A DNA stretch of 64,000 bases from Epithemia pelagica (taxonomy: Eukaryota > Bacillariophyta > Bacillariophyceae > Surirellales > Surirellaceae): contig OX337232.1 of NCBI GenBank assembly GCA_946965045.2, forward strand, positions 1,178,001-1,242,000, in the 5' to 3' direction. A program made the position numbers and the translations under genes. Below, piece by piece: positions 1-9,534 of the stretch (its first letter is position 1; every line of letters starts with the position of its first letter). A model generated the notes under the pieces. That model saw only the letters and a list, made by a program, of their open reading frames with translations, was not told the DNA's origin and did no database searches.

Positions 1-271
1 GATTGGCATCCTCCTCCTCTTCTCCTTCGGAATACACATCGTCGTCGTCTCGGTGACTCCACAACAAGAGTGTCTTATCAAAGGAAGCACTGCACAAGGT
101 ACTTCCATTGGGAGAATATTCCAACGCATAGACTGATCCAGTATGGCCCGTCAATTGCATGGTTGGACTGGGCAAGGACGACGAACGAAGATAGGAAGAA
201 GTGGTAGGACGAATCACCATGGCCAAGGAATCTTCTCCTCGAGGACGTTTCTTACTACTGGAAGTATTCAT
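1..271 (-). CDS. SNRNP40: U5 snRNP 40-kDa-like WD40 protein, N-terminal part (runs off the window)
   Basis: Seen: reading the minus strand from an ATG at 271, an open frame of about 90 codons runs to the window edge. A short basic tract (KKRPR) near residue 6 is followed by a Ser/Pro-rich linker, then a complete first WD40 repeat: an LTGHTGSVYALEYSPNG stretch, then SASFDKTLLLW, then an acidic loop (runs of D and E). Known: U5-40K (SNRNP40/Prp8-binding protein) begins with a KRPR tract and its first WD repeat has the same layout (GH..VY...PNGST.AS.FD...LLW). It is a beta-propeller in the U5 snRNP of the spliceosome. Inferred: orthologue of this splicing factor. The frame stays open upstream of 271, but 271 is the first ATG I see in it. 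Another WD40 family remains possible because only one repeat is visible. Confidence 0.65.
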   Translation of the reverse strand, partial: MNTSSSKKRPRGEDSLAMVIRPTTSSYLRSSSLPSPTMQLTGHTGSVYALEYSPNGSTLCSASFDKTLLLWSHRDDDDVYSEGEEEEDAN

Positions 272-491
272 TGGGAAAGCAGTAGTTGAAGGATCTGAGG
301 ATCGTATGAGGGAGCACCGTTCCTGTAGTGTTGTTCTTGTCGCGATTATGCGGCGTAGGCCATGGCGGCGAAAGGAATCGACAACCGTCTGTCTGTCTAT
401 CAGGCTAGCTGCTCTACACCTATCTTCCGCCTTTCCTCTAGCGCTAGTTTTCCTCAACAAATCTCCCTGTAGACAGATTTGACGTTTGACG
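272..491. other. Short intergenic gap between a WD40 gene and a disrupted ORF
   Basis: This stretch would hold the promoter and 5' leader of the WD40 gene on the minus strand and the upstream region of the ORF beginning at 492 on the plus strand. I see no recognisable motif in it. Confidence 0.3.
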
Positions 492-628
492 ATGTCATTT
501 TCGTCCCCACGCGACGCGAATAAGTTTCCCTTATCAGATGAAGACAATAGGGTTTATGTCAGCACCCTTATCGACGACGAGAAGGTTGTCGAACACGTTC
601 TCTGCCTGGCCAAGAACGAAGATGACCC
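492..628 (+). pseudogene. 5' part of an unrecognised ORF, split by a retrotransposon
   Basis: Seen: an ATG at 492 opens a frame of 45 codons plus 2 nt that stops being host sequence at 628, where the outer LTR element begins. The hexamer TGACCC (623-628) is repeated at 15309-15314 on the far side. The frame continues across the join (after removing one duplicate) into the segment at 15315-15740. The visible peptide is hydrophilic and acidic (DEDNRVYVSTLIDDEKVVEH) and matches no family I know. Inferred: the retrotransposon landed inside this ORF and destroyed it on this haplotype. Confidence 0.4.
623..628. repeat. Target-site duplication of the outer retrotransposon, left copy (TGACCC)
   Basis: TGACCC abuts the left LTR and recurs at 15309-15314 abutting the right LTR. 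Copia-type integrases normally make 5-bp duplications, so the true unit may be GACCC with one chance extra match. Confidence 0.85.
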
Positions 629-1083
629 TGTTGTTTTTCACTACTGTCGAGTAACGAAAAAGAGCTCTTTTGCAAAATTGTGTGTTTCTAGATTATCGTG
701 TGCAAGCTATGAATCGCTCCTGCTCATGCGTTGAGCGTTGACTCGTAGATTGGTGCGTTGATCGACCAAATTGGCGGTCCCAATTGTTTATGGACGACCT
801 TGCTGCCTCTTCTGAGATTCGTGGCTCCCTAAGTGGCGTCCGCTTACTTAGGAGCCAGTACCGTTATTGCTCTGGCCATGGGAGTCGTTGTTTAGAGCGG
901 CATGAGTGTTACATAGCCGTCGTCCAAAACCCATGTTGAGATGCGTCGTCCGTCTTTGTTGATTTGTGATTTGTGAGAGGCGGCGGTTCAATGATGCGTT
1001 GGGCGTGTTGTGTCATGGGAATTCTGTCTCTGTCCCCATTGTTCCCCACGTGTAGTTATGCCCTTGCGTACAGTATTTGAACA
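629..1083 (-). repeat. 3' LTR of the outer element
   Basis: 455 bp, TG...CA termini on the plus strand. It reads identical by eye to 14854-15308. Confidence 0.93.
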
Positions 1084-1092
1084 CTCCCTCAC
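1084..1092 (-). other. Polypurine tract of the outer element
   Basis: On the minus strand GTGAGGGAG directly precedes the LTR's TGTTCAAA. This is the position and composition expected of the plus-strand primer in LTR element replication. Confidence 0.6.
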
Positions 1093-1119
1093 AGAGCGGT
1101 ATTGTCAGGACTACCAGGA

Positions 1120-2749
1120 CTACCAGCCCATGATAGATTTGCGATGTCGCTCGAAAGTATCCTTGTCCAAGGCTTTGGTGAAGATGTCGGCAGTTTGTAG
1201 CTCAGTATCACATGGCAATATTGTGATCAGTTTCTGTTCCACATATTCCTTGAAGTGGAAGAGTTTTGTACACAGATAGCGTGTTCGAGGACGATATTTG
1301 TGAACGGTTGCTAATTCGAACGCTCCATTGTTGTCCTCAAACGCTCGGCAATGCACTCTTGGTTGCGTCGATATGACCTTGTATCCCCGCGTTTTCATTT
1401 CCTTGGTGATATGCATCAGTGGGATAACCGTCCGTAGTGACGTCGACAGACTAATGATCTCGGCCTCGGTTGTGGAAAGAGCAATCTCAGTCTGTAATTT
1501 AGAAGCCCACACAATAGGGCAGCCCCCGTAGAAGATGATATAGCCGGTACGAGATCGTGCCATATCCGTCCTGGGCGTATCAGTTTTGTTGAAGTTCCCA
1601 CAAAAATCCGCATCGGCATAGACATCGAAGTTGGCATCTTCTTGTGGATTCAGTAGTATGCCGCGAGTACGGGTCGACGCAAGATAGCGTCCGATTTGCT
1701 TGACTGCTCTTCCGTGTATTTGCTTTGGATTTGCTGCAAATCTCGCGCATTGGTGCACAGCATACGAAATGTCCGGTCGTGTACTCTTCTCGAGGAAGTT
1801 CAACTTCCCAATCACAGAGCGATAATGGAAGTGTCCGTCGAATGGGTCACCGTCGTCGTCTGAGCGCATCTTTACTGTACTTGCTGCTGGTATGTCTTTT
1901 CCTTGGGCGTCCTCCGGCAATCGTAAGTCATCGAGAATCGAATCAATTAGTCGTGTCTGGGATAGATGCATCTGACCCGATTCCTGTTTTGTGATATGGA
2001 CCCCTAAGAAATCTTCAACCCCGTCTTCATATGTCATCTTAAGCCCGATCTCTTCTAACTTGGCGATGATGCGATTCAGTTCTTCTGGATCCGGCCCTGT
2101 AAGAATTGAGTCATCTGTATACAATATGTATATGCTTTGGCCGTGATAAAACAGGCATTCGTCATGAGAGCTTTGTGTGAATCCTGCCTTCTCGAGCTGT
2201 TGTACCAGATGTTTGTTCCATACACGTGCTGCTTGCTTCTGTCCGTAGTAATTACGCCGAATTTTGAGTACATAGTCTTCAGCCTTTTGTTCACCCTTAG
2301 TGTCGAAGGTAAAAGCCTTTGGTGCCTCCATGTACATATCCGTCTCGGCCATTGCTTGAGTGTACGCTAGGACGTAGTCGACCTGTTTAATAGCCCATCC
2401 TTGCGCCAGAGCGGTAGTTAGAACATAGCGTACAACAGGCCATTGGACAACAGGGGCATAGGTCTCCCAATAGTTGACCCCCTTTATTTGTCCGGACCCA
2501 TCAAAAGCTAGTCGTGATTTCCACTTGTAAATTTCCCCGGTCTCTAGCCTGCGCTTCCGCATGCAGCTCCAGACAGCGCGAGTAATATAGCTACCGGGAG
2601 GAATGTCTTTTCGGCGTACGATCTCCCACAATCCATTTTCCGTGTGATCTCTGACTTCCTTTTGTGCGGCCTTGATAAATTCGTGGCGATCTGGTTGCTG
2701 CATGGCTTCGTGCCAATACATAACGTCAGGATTCTTCTGTGCTTGCGCC
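1120..2749 (-). pseudogene. Outer element pol, 3' half: reverse transcriptase and RNase H
   Basis: Seen: an open frame enters from the insertion junction near 2749 and ends at 1120, 37 nt before the 3' LTR. It contains the copia reverse-transcriptase core: KSRLAFDGSGQIKGVNY..TYAPVV, then QVDYVLAYTQA (motif A Asp), then a YTDD active-site box in place of the commoner YVDD, then FLGVHI. It continues with RNase H: YADADFCGN, the Glu in LSTTEAE, and the C-terminal ADIFTKAL. Known: these copy element RNA into DNA and degrade the template. Odd: it is severed from the integrase half by the inner retrotransposon but has no stop or frameshift of its own that I can see. It cannot be expressed as the original polyprotein. 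Confidence 0.88.
2745..2749. repeat. Target-site duplication of the inner retrotransposon, left copy (GCGCC)
   Basis: GCGCC abuts the inner left LTR and recurs at 11134-11138 abutting the inner right LTR. Five bp is the usual copia-type length. Confidence 0.9.
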
Positions 2750-3532
2750 TGTTACAATTCTTTCTGAATCGTAGGGACATTGATGCTCGGTAGAGCAGAC
2801 AATCAGGTAGGTCACCAACCGATACAAGCTTCTCAGGGTCAGAGAAGCAAGCAAGTCGAAGTCTATCAGAAGGATAGTCGGGACACAAAAGAGGATGTGA
2901 TAAATGGTGATATTGTTAGATTGTGTGTTGATTACTACGATAGGTCTACGTGAAATGTTCGGTCCTGCCAAGGGTCATGTGTCATAGGTTCTTGGCGGCA
3001 ACAGGTTTGGAATAGTTGGAGTTGATTCATGTGATGTATATGACATGTATATGTGGGCGGATAACATATACAGGGTCAACAGCTCTTGCTTTGGGTTGGC
3101 ATAGTTGTTTTCATGGCGCGCAGCTTGTTGACAATTTGGAGATTGTGGGAATGGAAATATGGTCTCGCGTGATCGTGTGTCGTGCTTGGGATACTTAGAC
3201 CGTTGGATCGGATAGATGCCGATAGCGCTCGGATGTCGCTTGGGCGCGCTCGATGATTTCGGGCGCGTACGCTTAGGGCGTTAGTATAATGTCCGAGCAA
3301 CGGCCAAATTTATGTCCGTTGTAATACCGCACGACCCAGTTTAGTCTTGAGAGTGAGTTCGTCAATCTATTCTCACTTTTCATGATTTGCGAAGAAATAT
3401 AGGTCGATATAGCGCGAAGCTAGGAAACATAGCTCGAAGCTAGAGGGCATGATGCGATAGCACGAGGCTATGTGACATGGGGAATCGATGAGATGTAGAA
3501 TCTAACCACCATAGACGGTGAGAATTCTAACA
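2750..3532 (-). repeat. 3' LTR of the inner element
   Basis: 783 bp with TGTTAC...CTAACA ends, matching 10351-11133. The last three nucleotides of the gag-pol coding region and its stop codon lie inside this repeat. Confidence 0.94.
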
Positions 3533-6500
3533 CTCCCCACAACTCGTCGTTTCAGCCTTGTCATCATTGGATTTGTTGAGATCTTGAACTTCTCCTTTCC
3601 AAAACAACAATGGCTTGAGCATGGGCCAAATAGATACGAAATCCCAATGTTTGCTAAGGATATCGGCAGGGTTGGTCTTTCCATCTTTCCAGTAGAATGC
3701 AACATACTTTGCTGCGATGGCTTCACGAACTCGGTGGTATGACAGAAGATGGTGTCTCTTGGATAGTATGGAGTGAGGAATGGTTGCATTGAGCACAACA
3801 GATCTGTTATCTCCGTACAAGTAACTTCGCTCTCGGATAGGTACTCCAAGGTAGCGGAGAGAATGTCGTAATTCTGTAATCTGATCTATTGCTGTCCTTG
3901 CAGCCACAAACTCGGATCCATAGGTAGCAGTTTCCACCGTGCTCTGTCTCTTGCTGTACCAGTCAATAGGTGTTCCGTTCAACAAATGTAGAACAGCAGT
4001 GACGGATTTACCAGTGACTATGTCATGCATGAGATTGGCATCAACATAATGAGTTGTGGTAACATAGCGGCCAAGAGGTGCTGGGCAGTCTTCAGGAATA
4101 CGTTCACTTGCATTCGAATAGACAGTGCGAGTCCAATCAAATTCTTGGGTAGGAAGACTTGAATAATCAGGCTCTCCAATCCTAAATCTGATTGCGCCTT
4201 CTGGGAGATGTGCAAGGTATCCATAGATACGCTTGGCTCTATCAAGATGTCCTTTCCTCGGAGCAGCACGAAAGCGTGATAGCGTCATTGTAGCGGTGAA
4301 GACGTCGAAACGACCAATAGTGATCACCCATTGGAGTTGTCCAATCAGAGTTTGGAAATGGCTAGTACCTTCTTCATCAAGGAGCTCAGAATCATCCAAT
4401 TCAGGATGGTCTCCACCAATAAGAGGTGTTTTGGCTTTCTTGGGTTTCTCCTTGAAGATTCGTTCGAAAGTGTCCATCATCTTACCAATGTAGCGTCTTG
4501 GATCTGCTACGAATGTTCCATCAGAATCCTTGGTGTAACAACATCCCAAATGGAAATCAATAGGTCCATCTCCTTTGAGTTTGAAGTTGTATTTCTCCTT
4601 CAGGATCTTGCAGATATTCCCAGGATCAGTAGAAATAATGGCTAAGTCATCAACGTATACGGCAATGTATTCGTAACAGTCTTCTCCAGGTGCTTTCCTC
4701 ATCCAGATATCCGGATCTGCTTTGCTTGGTGAAAATCCCATGTCTGTCAAAACATCGAACAAGACATCATGCCAGCGTGCGCCTGATGACTTCAATCCAT
4801 AAAGTGCCTTGTATATAATCAGGATGTGACCTTCTAATTCCTTGAATTCAGGTCCTGCGACAATGAAAATTTTCTCCCCTGTCAAGGCTTCCAGATATGC
4901 ATTTCCAATATCTGCTCCCCATATTTCCAAGTCATTCAAAGTACCCAGGAATAAGGCAATGCGGAGGTTGCGAATGGAAACAACACCTGAATAGATTGTC
5001 TCAACAGGTTCTTTTGTGAGATGTCCATCTGCGACAAGTCTTGCTTTATGTCGTCCATCATGTTTTACGTCAAAGACAAGATGCACACGTATCTTATGAT
5101 ATCCTTCAGGTGCATTGGATACTTTCCCTTTAATGAAGATGGCTTTCCCAAAATCCTTGAATGTCTTGTAGGACTGGATCTGTGACAATTCTAATTCTGT
5201 TGCATCCTGCCACTTTGTGTTGCCATGTTGTTTATCAAGAGCAACAGCTTCCTCATAATTGCGTGGTACTTGAAATCCAAACTTATACTTGACGGAATGG
5301 TGAACTTGTTTAATCCTTGACTGTTTGGCTGCTCGAATGAGACGTTTGCTTGTTTTGACATAACGTTTCAAATGCTTCCATCCAGGTTCGTTGAGTAAAC
5401 CATGTTTCTTTCCATAAATTGCTACAGTGATCGGATCATCATTGGCGATGAGTGATAAAGGTTCATAGGTAGTCTCCCCAGTTTCCCAATCAACAAGCAA
5501 ATTATATTTGCTCCCCTTGTAATCTGGATCAGTTGTGTTCAGTGGGCCTTGATGGGCAATGACATCCCTGAACCTGAAAAGATTATCTCCAGAGGTTTGA
5601 GCTTGGTTATCTCGTTCGATATACTCCATGAGTTGATTATAGGATATCATCTCATCAACATCAGAATTTGTCTTTCGGTAAATGTACTTGACACGTTCTT
5701 CCTGTTTCGTTGCTTCTTCATTAAGATCAATGACTCGTTTGATGACACGTGCACGGTGTCGCTCCCCATTTTCTTCTGTGTCGCATAGGAATGTGCGTCC
5801 TATCATGTCGTCAAAATCGATCGTGGGCATTGGTTTGGATGGATCTTCACTATCACTGCGAATGAAGACAGTGTCAGCTTGCTTATCATTGTCATCCTTC
5901 TCAGACGAATCCTCCCCTGAAGGTCGATCCACACGTAGGTTAGGTGTAGTGGATTCAACACGGCGAACGGCAGAACGATAGATTATCTGGTTATCCTGGG
6001 TGAGAATTTTCCAAGTAAAAGAATCACCAACGTTGTGAGCAAAACCAACCCAGTGGCCAAGTTTCTCATCAGAAGAAGATGGATATGAACCGGAATTGGG
6101 TTCAGCGGGGTCGACACGGTAGTAAACCTCATCCCAGAAAGGAAAGAACAAGAGATGAGTAATGTCGGGTGGGCGACCGGAGAGAGCCTCAAGAGGAGTG
6201 CGACCGGAGTGGGTGGGTGATGACGTATGGTTCAATAAGTCACAGACATACTCAAGGCAAAGAAGCCAGGTGTTGGCAGGGTAACCAGTGGCATTCATGA
6301 GAGCGTTGGTCATACGTTTAACGGTCTGATAACGGTTTTCAGCCTTATTCTGGTGTTGATGATAAGGTTCAGATCGATACTCCCCAATAAGCAAAGTGCG
6401 AAGAATGTCTTTGACCTTTTGAGAGATGAGAGATGAACCACCATCACTGATAAGGGTCTCCATGGCACCACGAAACCGGATGTTATCCTGGAGAGTATTG

Positions 6501-9214
6501 ACAAACTGTTTGGTCGACTTGATCCCATAGATATCAGTAACCAGAGTATCTCGACCAACAAAGATTTGTGCGACTTTACCGCCATGGTCAACAGCAGGGG
6601 TGTCGGAGAAAACCGAGTCAGTAGCAACGGGTTCATGACGTCGAGGTATATTAAGGACCGGATTGCGAGCCTTGAAATGTTTCTTGAGGGTGTCGTGGTC
6701 AAAAGTAATGCTACCATTACGTGTAGTGTGCTTGAACGTATCGGCAATAACATCGTCAGATTGCCAACCAAAGAATGGACGGAACTTCTTCCAGTCATAC
6801 GCTTCCTGGTAACGACGGTGGACAGAGGCATGAAGTGTAGGATCATTACCTTCTGCGTCAGCATAGATAGAAAAGAAGGGTGCGTCGTCAGGTCCATGAT
6901 CATATGGGAGATCCAAAAGGAGATTGAGGTTACAAACAACACGATCAGTGTACTCCCCATAGTTGTCATATGGATGGTTCGACATACTACCATCAGTCTT
7001 GACGTGTTTCCAATCAGGATCATTGTCAGAGGGTGTGGGAGAATACGAATGGTCCAGAACACCAGGATCCCATGTGTCGGGTGACGTGAAGATGATCTGA
7101 GGTAAGGTATCCATGTCATCGTCGCTGGGGATACCCAAGGAGTGGATGTAGGCTAACCCATCCTTGATGTGAAGGGGTATGGCACGACCATCAAGTGTAG
7201 TGATGCGTTGTTTACCATCAACTTTAACAGATCGTTCATCAACAGCAAGTCCGAAATGCTCGAATTGACCAGGAGCATGGATAGATAAGCCCTTCCCATA
7301 ATAAGCATATTCATTGAAGATGCCGACAATAGGTCCATCATTGGTCTCAAACTTTGCGGCACATGTGACGACAGGAAGCCCAGTAAGTTCATGGTTATCA
7401 ATACCCACAATAGTGATATGACGGCCAGTCTTAGAAAGGATGCGCATGTCAGAACCAGCAAGTCCTCCATTAGCACCACGGTCAATCAATTGATTCCCTG
7501 GTAAAGTAGATTTCCTGGAAAACAGATAGCGTGGGACATGTCCTGCTTGTTTATGCATGTTGGCTTTGAAAGTAACCTTCTTGCTTGTCTTGGACTTGGC
7601 GTTAGAAAGAACACTAGTCAGGTCAGTTGCCGGGTGATTGATATCAGTCGTCATGGCTTGGTTGATAAATTGTGTAACCGGATCTGAATCATCTGAATGC
7701 TCAGGGACTACGCCAGGTGAGTCGTCATCAGATGCAACTTGGTTGGGGTCAGGATCAGGTTCCGGATCAATGTCGAGGGCATGTGTTTGCACTGTCCTCG
7801 GTGTTGTTGATGAAGGTGCTTGAATCATCTTGTTATACTCAATGATCAACTTGCGATCTTCTTCAGAAAGTTTGAACCATAGGTCACGCGGTAGACTAAC
7901 CTTGGACGAAGAGGATGGAGATTCAGATGTCGCTTTGGTGTTGTGGACATGATACTCCATATCATCTTGTGAGGTTATGTCAGCATCTGTATCTTGGCCA
8001 TATAGTGATTCATGTTGTTTGACATGTCGACGGCGACTATGAACAGATGACTGGGTTGCTTGATCATGGTCATAAGCTGCGTCTAGAAGGAGACGGAAGT
8101 ATGATTGATAGCAAAGGGATTTTGCACCGGATTTGGTGTTCACCACATTATCCAAGATCTTGACTCGGCGGAGATCAGGTACCTTTTCTACAGCTTGCAT
8201 GAGGAAGGTCATCCTGGTATGATCAGGGATGCGATCAGACAATGTCACTAAATTGTCTAGCAAACGTAGCTGCTCTTGAAAGTGTAGAAGAAATTGACGT
8301 GTTGTTCCGCGCCATGTGTCGTCAAGACGTAGATTGGAAATGTAGTTGGTTAAGCGGAGGACTTCTCGCTTTGCTAGGTCGGATTCGGTATGCAAAGAGT
8401 GTAACTTCTGCAATACGGCACGCGCATCTTCGTCATGTTCATGTTCACGTACATAGGCTCGACCTTGGTCAGTCTGAATGATACGGACAAGAACGGAGTA
8501 AAGAAATACTTGTTGCTCTTGAAAAAGTTCTTCGGCATACTCATCATCATGGGGTGGTGTGTATTTGAAATTCAGGACGTTGGATAGGCCTTGAGCCTTA
8601 GCTGTAGTCTTGAATACACGCCAGAATGAATCGTAGTATCGTTCATCCTTGAATACCTCGTATGCAGTTGCGTCGCGCTTAGTTCCCTTTCTGAATGCTG
8701 TAAGGTCTTGTTGAGATTGGGATGCGGCAGTAACTGTGCTGACAGATTTCACAGATGACGGTGACTTCATTGGCGAGACTGGGACTTGACTAGGTGGTCC
8801 CTTAGAGAAATCTGTGTTGATCCTCCAAGTGTTGAACTCTTTCCTCGTTAGATTCATCCAGTCGCTATTGGATAGCTCGTCTTGAATTTCATTGGTCTTG
8901 TATGTGGCCCAATAAGCCAAGAGCTTGATCTGCTGTCTTGTGGGGCCTTGTAGATCATGTGTCTGTTTGTTGACCTTGTATTGTGTCAGTTCCTTCATGG
9001 ATTCCTCGGTATTAGTTTGCATATACGAGATAACATGGGTAATGTTCTCAAAACCATGGTATTTCATCCACTTCATTAAGTAGTCGGCCCTTTCTTTGGT
9101 GAAGAATTGGCAGACAGTAAATATGATGTGGTCGAATAGGTCTGTGTCCGAGACATTGTCTTGGTTATCTTCTCCCTTAGGAGTCGTAGGTGTCTTGGGT
9201 GATTGAGGATCCAT
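3527..9214 (-). CDS. Inner element gag-pol polyprotein, intact, 1895 aa
   Basis: Seen: one uninterrupted frame from ATG at 9214 to TAG at 3527. Residues 1-550 are a hydrophilic gag-like region with no CCHC zinc knuckle that I can find. The protease-like site is near 578 with D-R-G-A-N-G-G instead of D-S/T-G. Integrase core follows at roughly 900-1050: Asp in VGRDTLVTDIYG, Asp in LISDGGSS, Glu in QHQNKAENRYQ. Reverse transcriptase has ADIGNAYLEA and the YVDD box near 1520. RNase H has VDAN near 1725, ATYGSE and YGDNRS. Known: a copia polyprotein that supplies capsid, protease, integrase, reverse transcriptase and RNase H for cytoplasmic reverse transcription and nuclear integration. Odd: the stop lies inside the 3' LTR, so the polypurine tract is coding. 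Confidence 0.94.
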   Translation of the reverse strand: MDPQSPKTPTTPKGEDNQDNVSDTDLFDHIIFTVCQFFTKERADYLMKWMKYHGFENITHVISYMQTNTEESMKELTQYKVNKQTHDLQGPTRQQIKLLAYWATYKTNEIQDELSNSDWMNLTRKEFNTWRINTDFSKGPPSQVPVSPMKSPSSVKSVSTVTAASQSQQDLTAFRKGTKRDATAYEVFKDERYYDSFWRVFKTTAKAQGLSNVLNFKYTPPHDDEYAEELFQEQQVFLYSVLVRIIQTDQGRAYVREHEHDEDARAVLQKLHSLHTESDLAKREVLRLTNYISNLRLDDTWRGTTRQFLLHFQEQLRLLDNLVTLSDRIPDHTRMTFLMQAVEKVPDLRRVKILDNVVNTKSGAKSLCYQSYFRLLLDAAYDHDQATQSSVHSRRRHVKQHESLYGQDTDADITSQDDMEYHVHNTKATSESPSSSSKVSLPRDLWFKLSEEDRKLIIEYNKMIQAPSSTTPRTVQTHALDIDPEPDPDPNQVASDDDSPGVVPEHSDDSDPVTQFINQAMTTDINHPATDLTSVLSNAKSKTSKKVTFKANMHKQAGHVPRYLFSRKSTLPGNQLIDRGANGGLAGSDMRILSKTGRHITIVGIDNHELTGLPVVTCAAKFETNDGPIVGIFNEYAYYGKGLSIHAPGQFEHFGLAVDERSVKVDGKQRITTLDGRAIPLHIKDGLAYIHSLGIPSDDDMDTLPQIIFTSPDTWDPGVLDHSYSPTPSDNDPDWKHVKTDGSMSNHPYDNYGEYTDRVVCNLNLLLDLPYDHGPDDAPFFSIYADAEGNDPTLHASVHRRYQEAYDWKKFRPFFGWQSDDVIADTFKHTTRNGSITFDHDTLKKHFKARNPVLNIPRRHEPVATDSVFSDTPAVDHGGKVAQIFVGRDTLVTDIYGIKSTKQFVNTLQDNIRFRGAMETLISDGGSSLISQKVKDILRTLLIGEYRSEPYHQHQNKAENRYQTVKRMTNALMNATGYPANTWLLCLEYVCDLLNHTSSPTHSGRTPLEALSGRPPDITHLLFFPFWDEVYYRVDPAEPNSGSYPSSSDEKLGHWVGFAHNVGDSFTWKILTQDNQIIYRSAVRRVESTTPNLRVDRPSGEDSSEKDDNDKQADTVFIRSDSEDPSKPMPTIDFDDMIGRTFLCDTEENGERHRARVIKRVIDLNEEATKQEERVKYIYRKTNSDVDEMISYNQLMEYIERDNQAQTSGDNLFRFRDVIAHQGPLNTTDPDYKGSKYNLLVDWETGETTYEPLSLIANDDPITVAIYGKKHGLLNEPGWKHLKRYVKTSKRLIRAAKQSRIKQVHHSVKYKFGFQVPRNYEEAVALDKQHGNTKWQDATELELSQIQSYKTFKDFGKAIFIKGKVSNAPEGYHKIRVHLVFDVKHDGRHKARLVADGHLTKEPVETIYSGVVSIRNLRIALFLGTLNDLEIWGADIGNAYLEALTGEKIFIVAGPEFKELEGHILIIYKALYGLKSSGARWHDVLFDVLTDMGFSPSKADPDIWMRKAPGEDCYEYIAVYVDDLAIISTDPGNICKILKEKYNFKLKGDGPIDFHLGCCYTKDSDGTFVADPRRYIGKMMDTFERIFKEKPKKAKTPLIGGDHPELDDSELLDEEGTSHFQTLIGQLQWVITIGRFDVFTATMTLSRFRAAPRKGHLDRAKRIYGYLAHLPEGAIRFRIGEPDYSSLPTQEFDWTRTVYSNASERIPEDCPAPLGRYVTTTHYVDANLMHDIVTGKSVTAVLHLLNGTPIDWYSKRQSTVETATYGSEFVAARTAIDQITELRHSLRYLGVPIRERSYLYGDNRSVVLNATIPHSILSKRHHLLSYHRVREAIAAKYVAFYWKDGKTNPADILSKHWDFVSIWPMLKPLLFWKGEVQDLNKSNDDKAETTSCGEC
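3533..3541 (-). other. Polypurine tract of the inner element
   Basis: TGTGGGGAG on the minus strand sits directly before the 3' LTR and is also translated as the last codons of gag-pol. It is very similar to the outer element's GTGAGGGAG. Confidence 0.6.
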
Positions 9215-9534
9215 GGTGTTATTTGGTTGGTTCGATGTTTATTTAATGTGCGGTGTGATGTGGTTTATTTAATGTGTGATGTGATGTGAACCCGGATGTA
9301 CCACGTGTGCCACGTATGTACCACGTATGTGATACCCGGATGTGTGTTGTGATGTGCGACTCCTGGAAATTTCCGTTGATTTCGACAAATTTTCGCCGAG
9401 TTTCAACAAATTTTCGCCGAATTTTCGCGATTTGACGGGAATGTGTGGCGTGTTGTGCGACCAAGGGTACCCGGATGTGCGTTGAGTTTAAGTCTTGGAA
9501 AGGTTTTGAGAGGACGGGAGTTAACTATGAGTAA
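9215..9534 (-). other. Internal non-coding spacer of the inner element with short repeats
   Basis: This 320-bp gap between the 259-codon ORF and gag-pol carries repeated short words: TTTATTTAATGTG(C/T)G(A/G)TG-type units near 9238-9290, three CCACGT(G/A)TG units around 9300-9335, and two AAATTTTCGCCGA units near 9385-9425. A role in expressing the downstream gag-pol frame (splice acceptor, internal entry or promoter) is possible but nothing decisive is visible. Confidence 0.45.

Noticed and set aside
2726-3300. Short frames repeated at 2726-3300 and 10345-10901
   Set aside because: Both sets lie in the inner element's LTRs and are identical only because the LTRs are; they are not genes.
6310-7119. 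269-codon frame within gag-pol of the inner element
   Set aside because: Hydrophobic, Met/Leu-rich shadow of the integrase region on the same strand in another frame.
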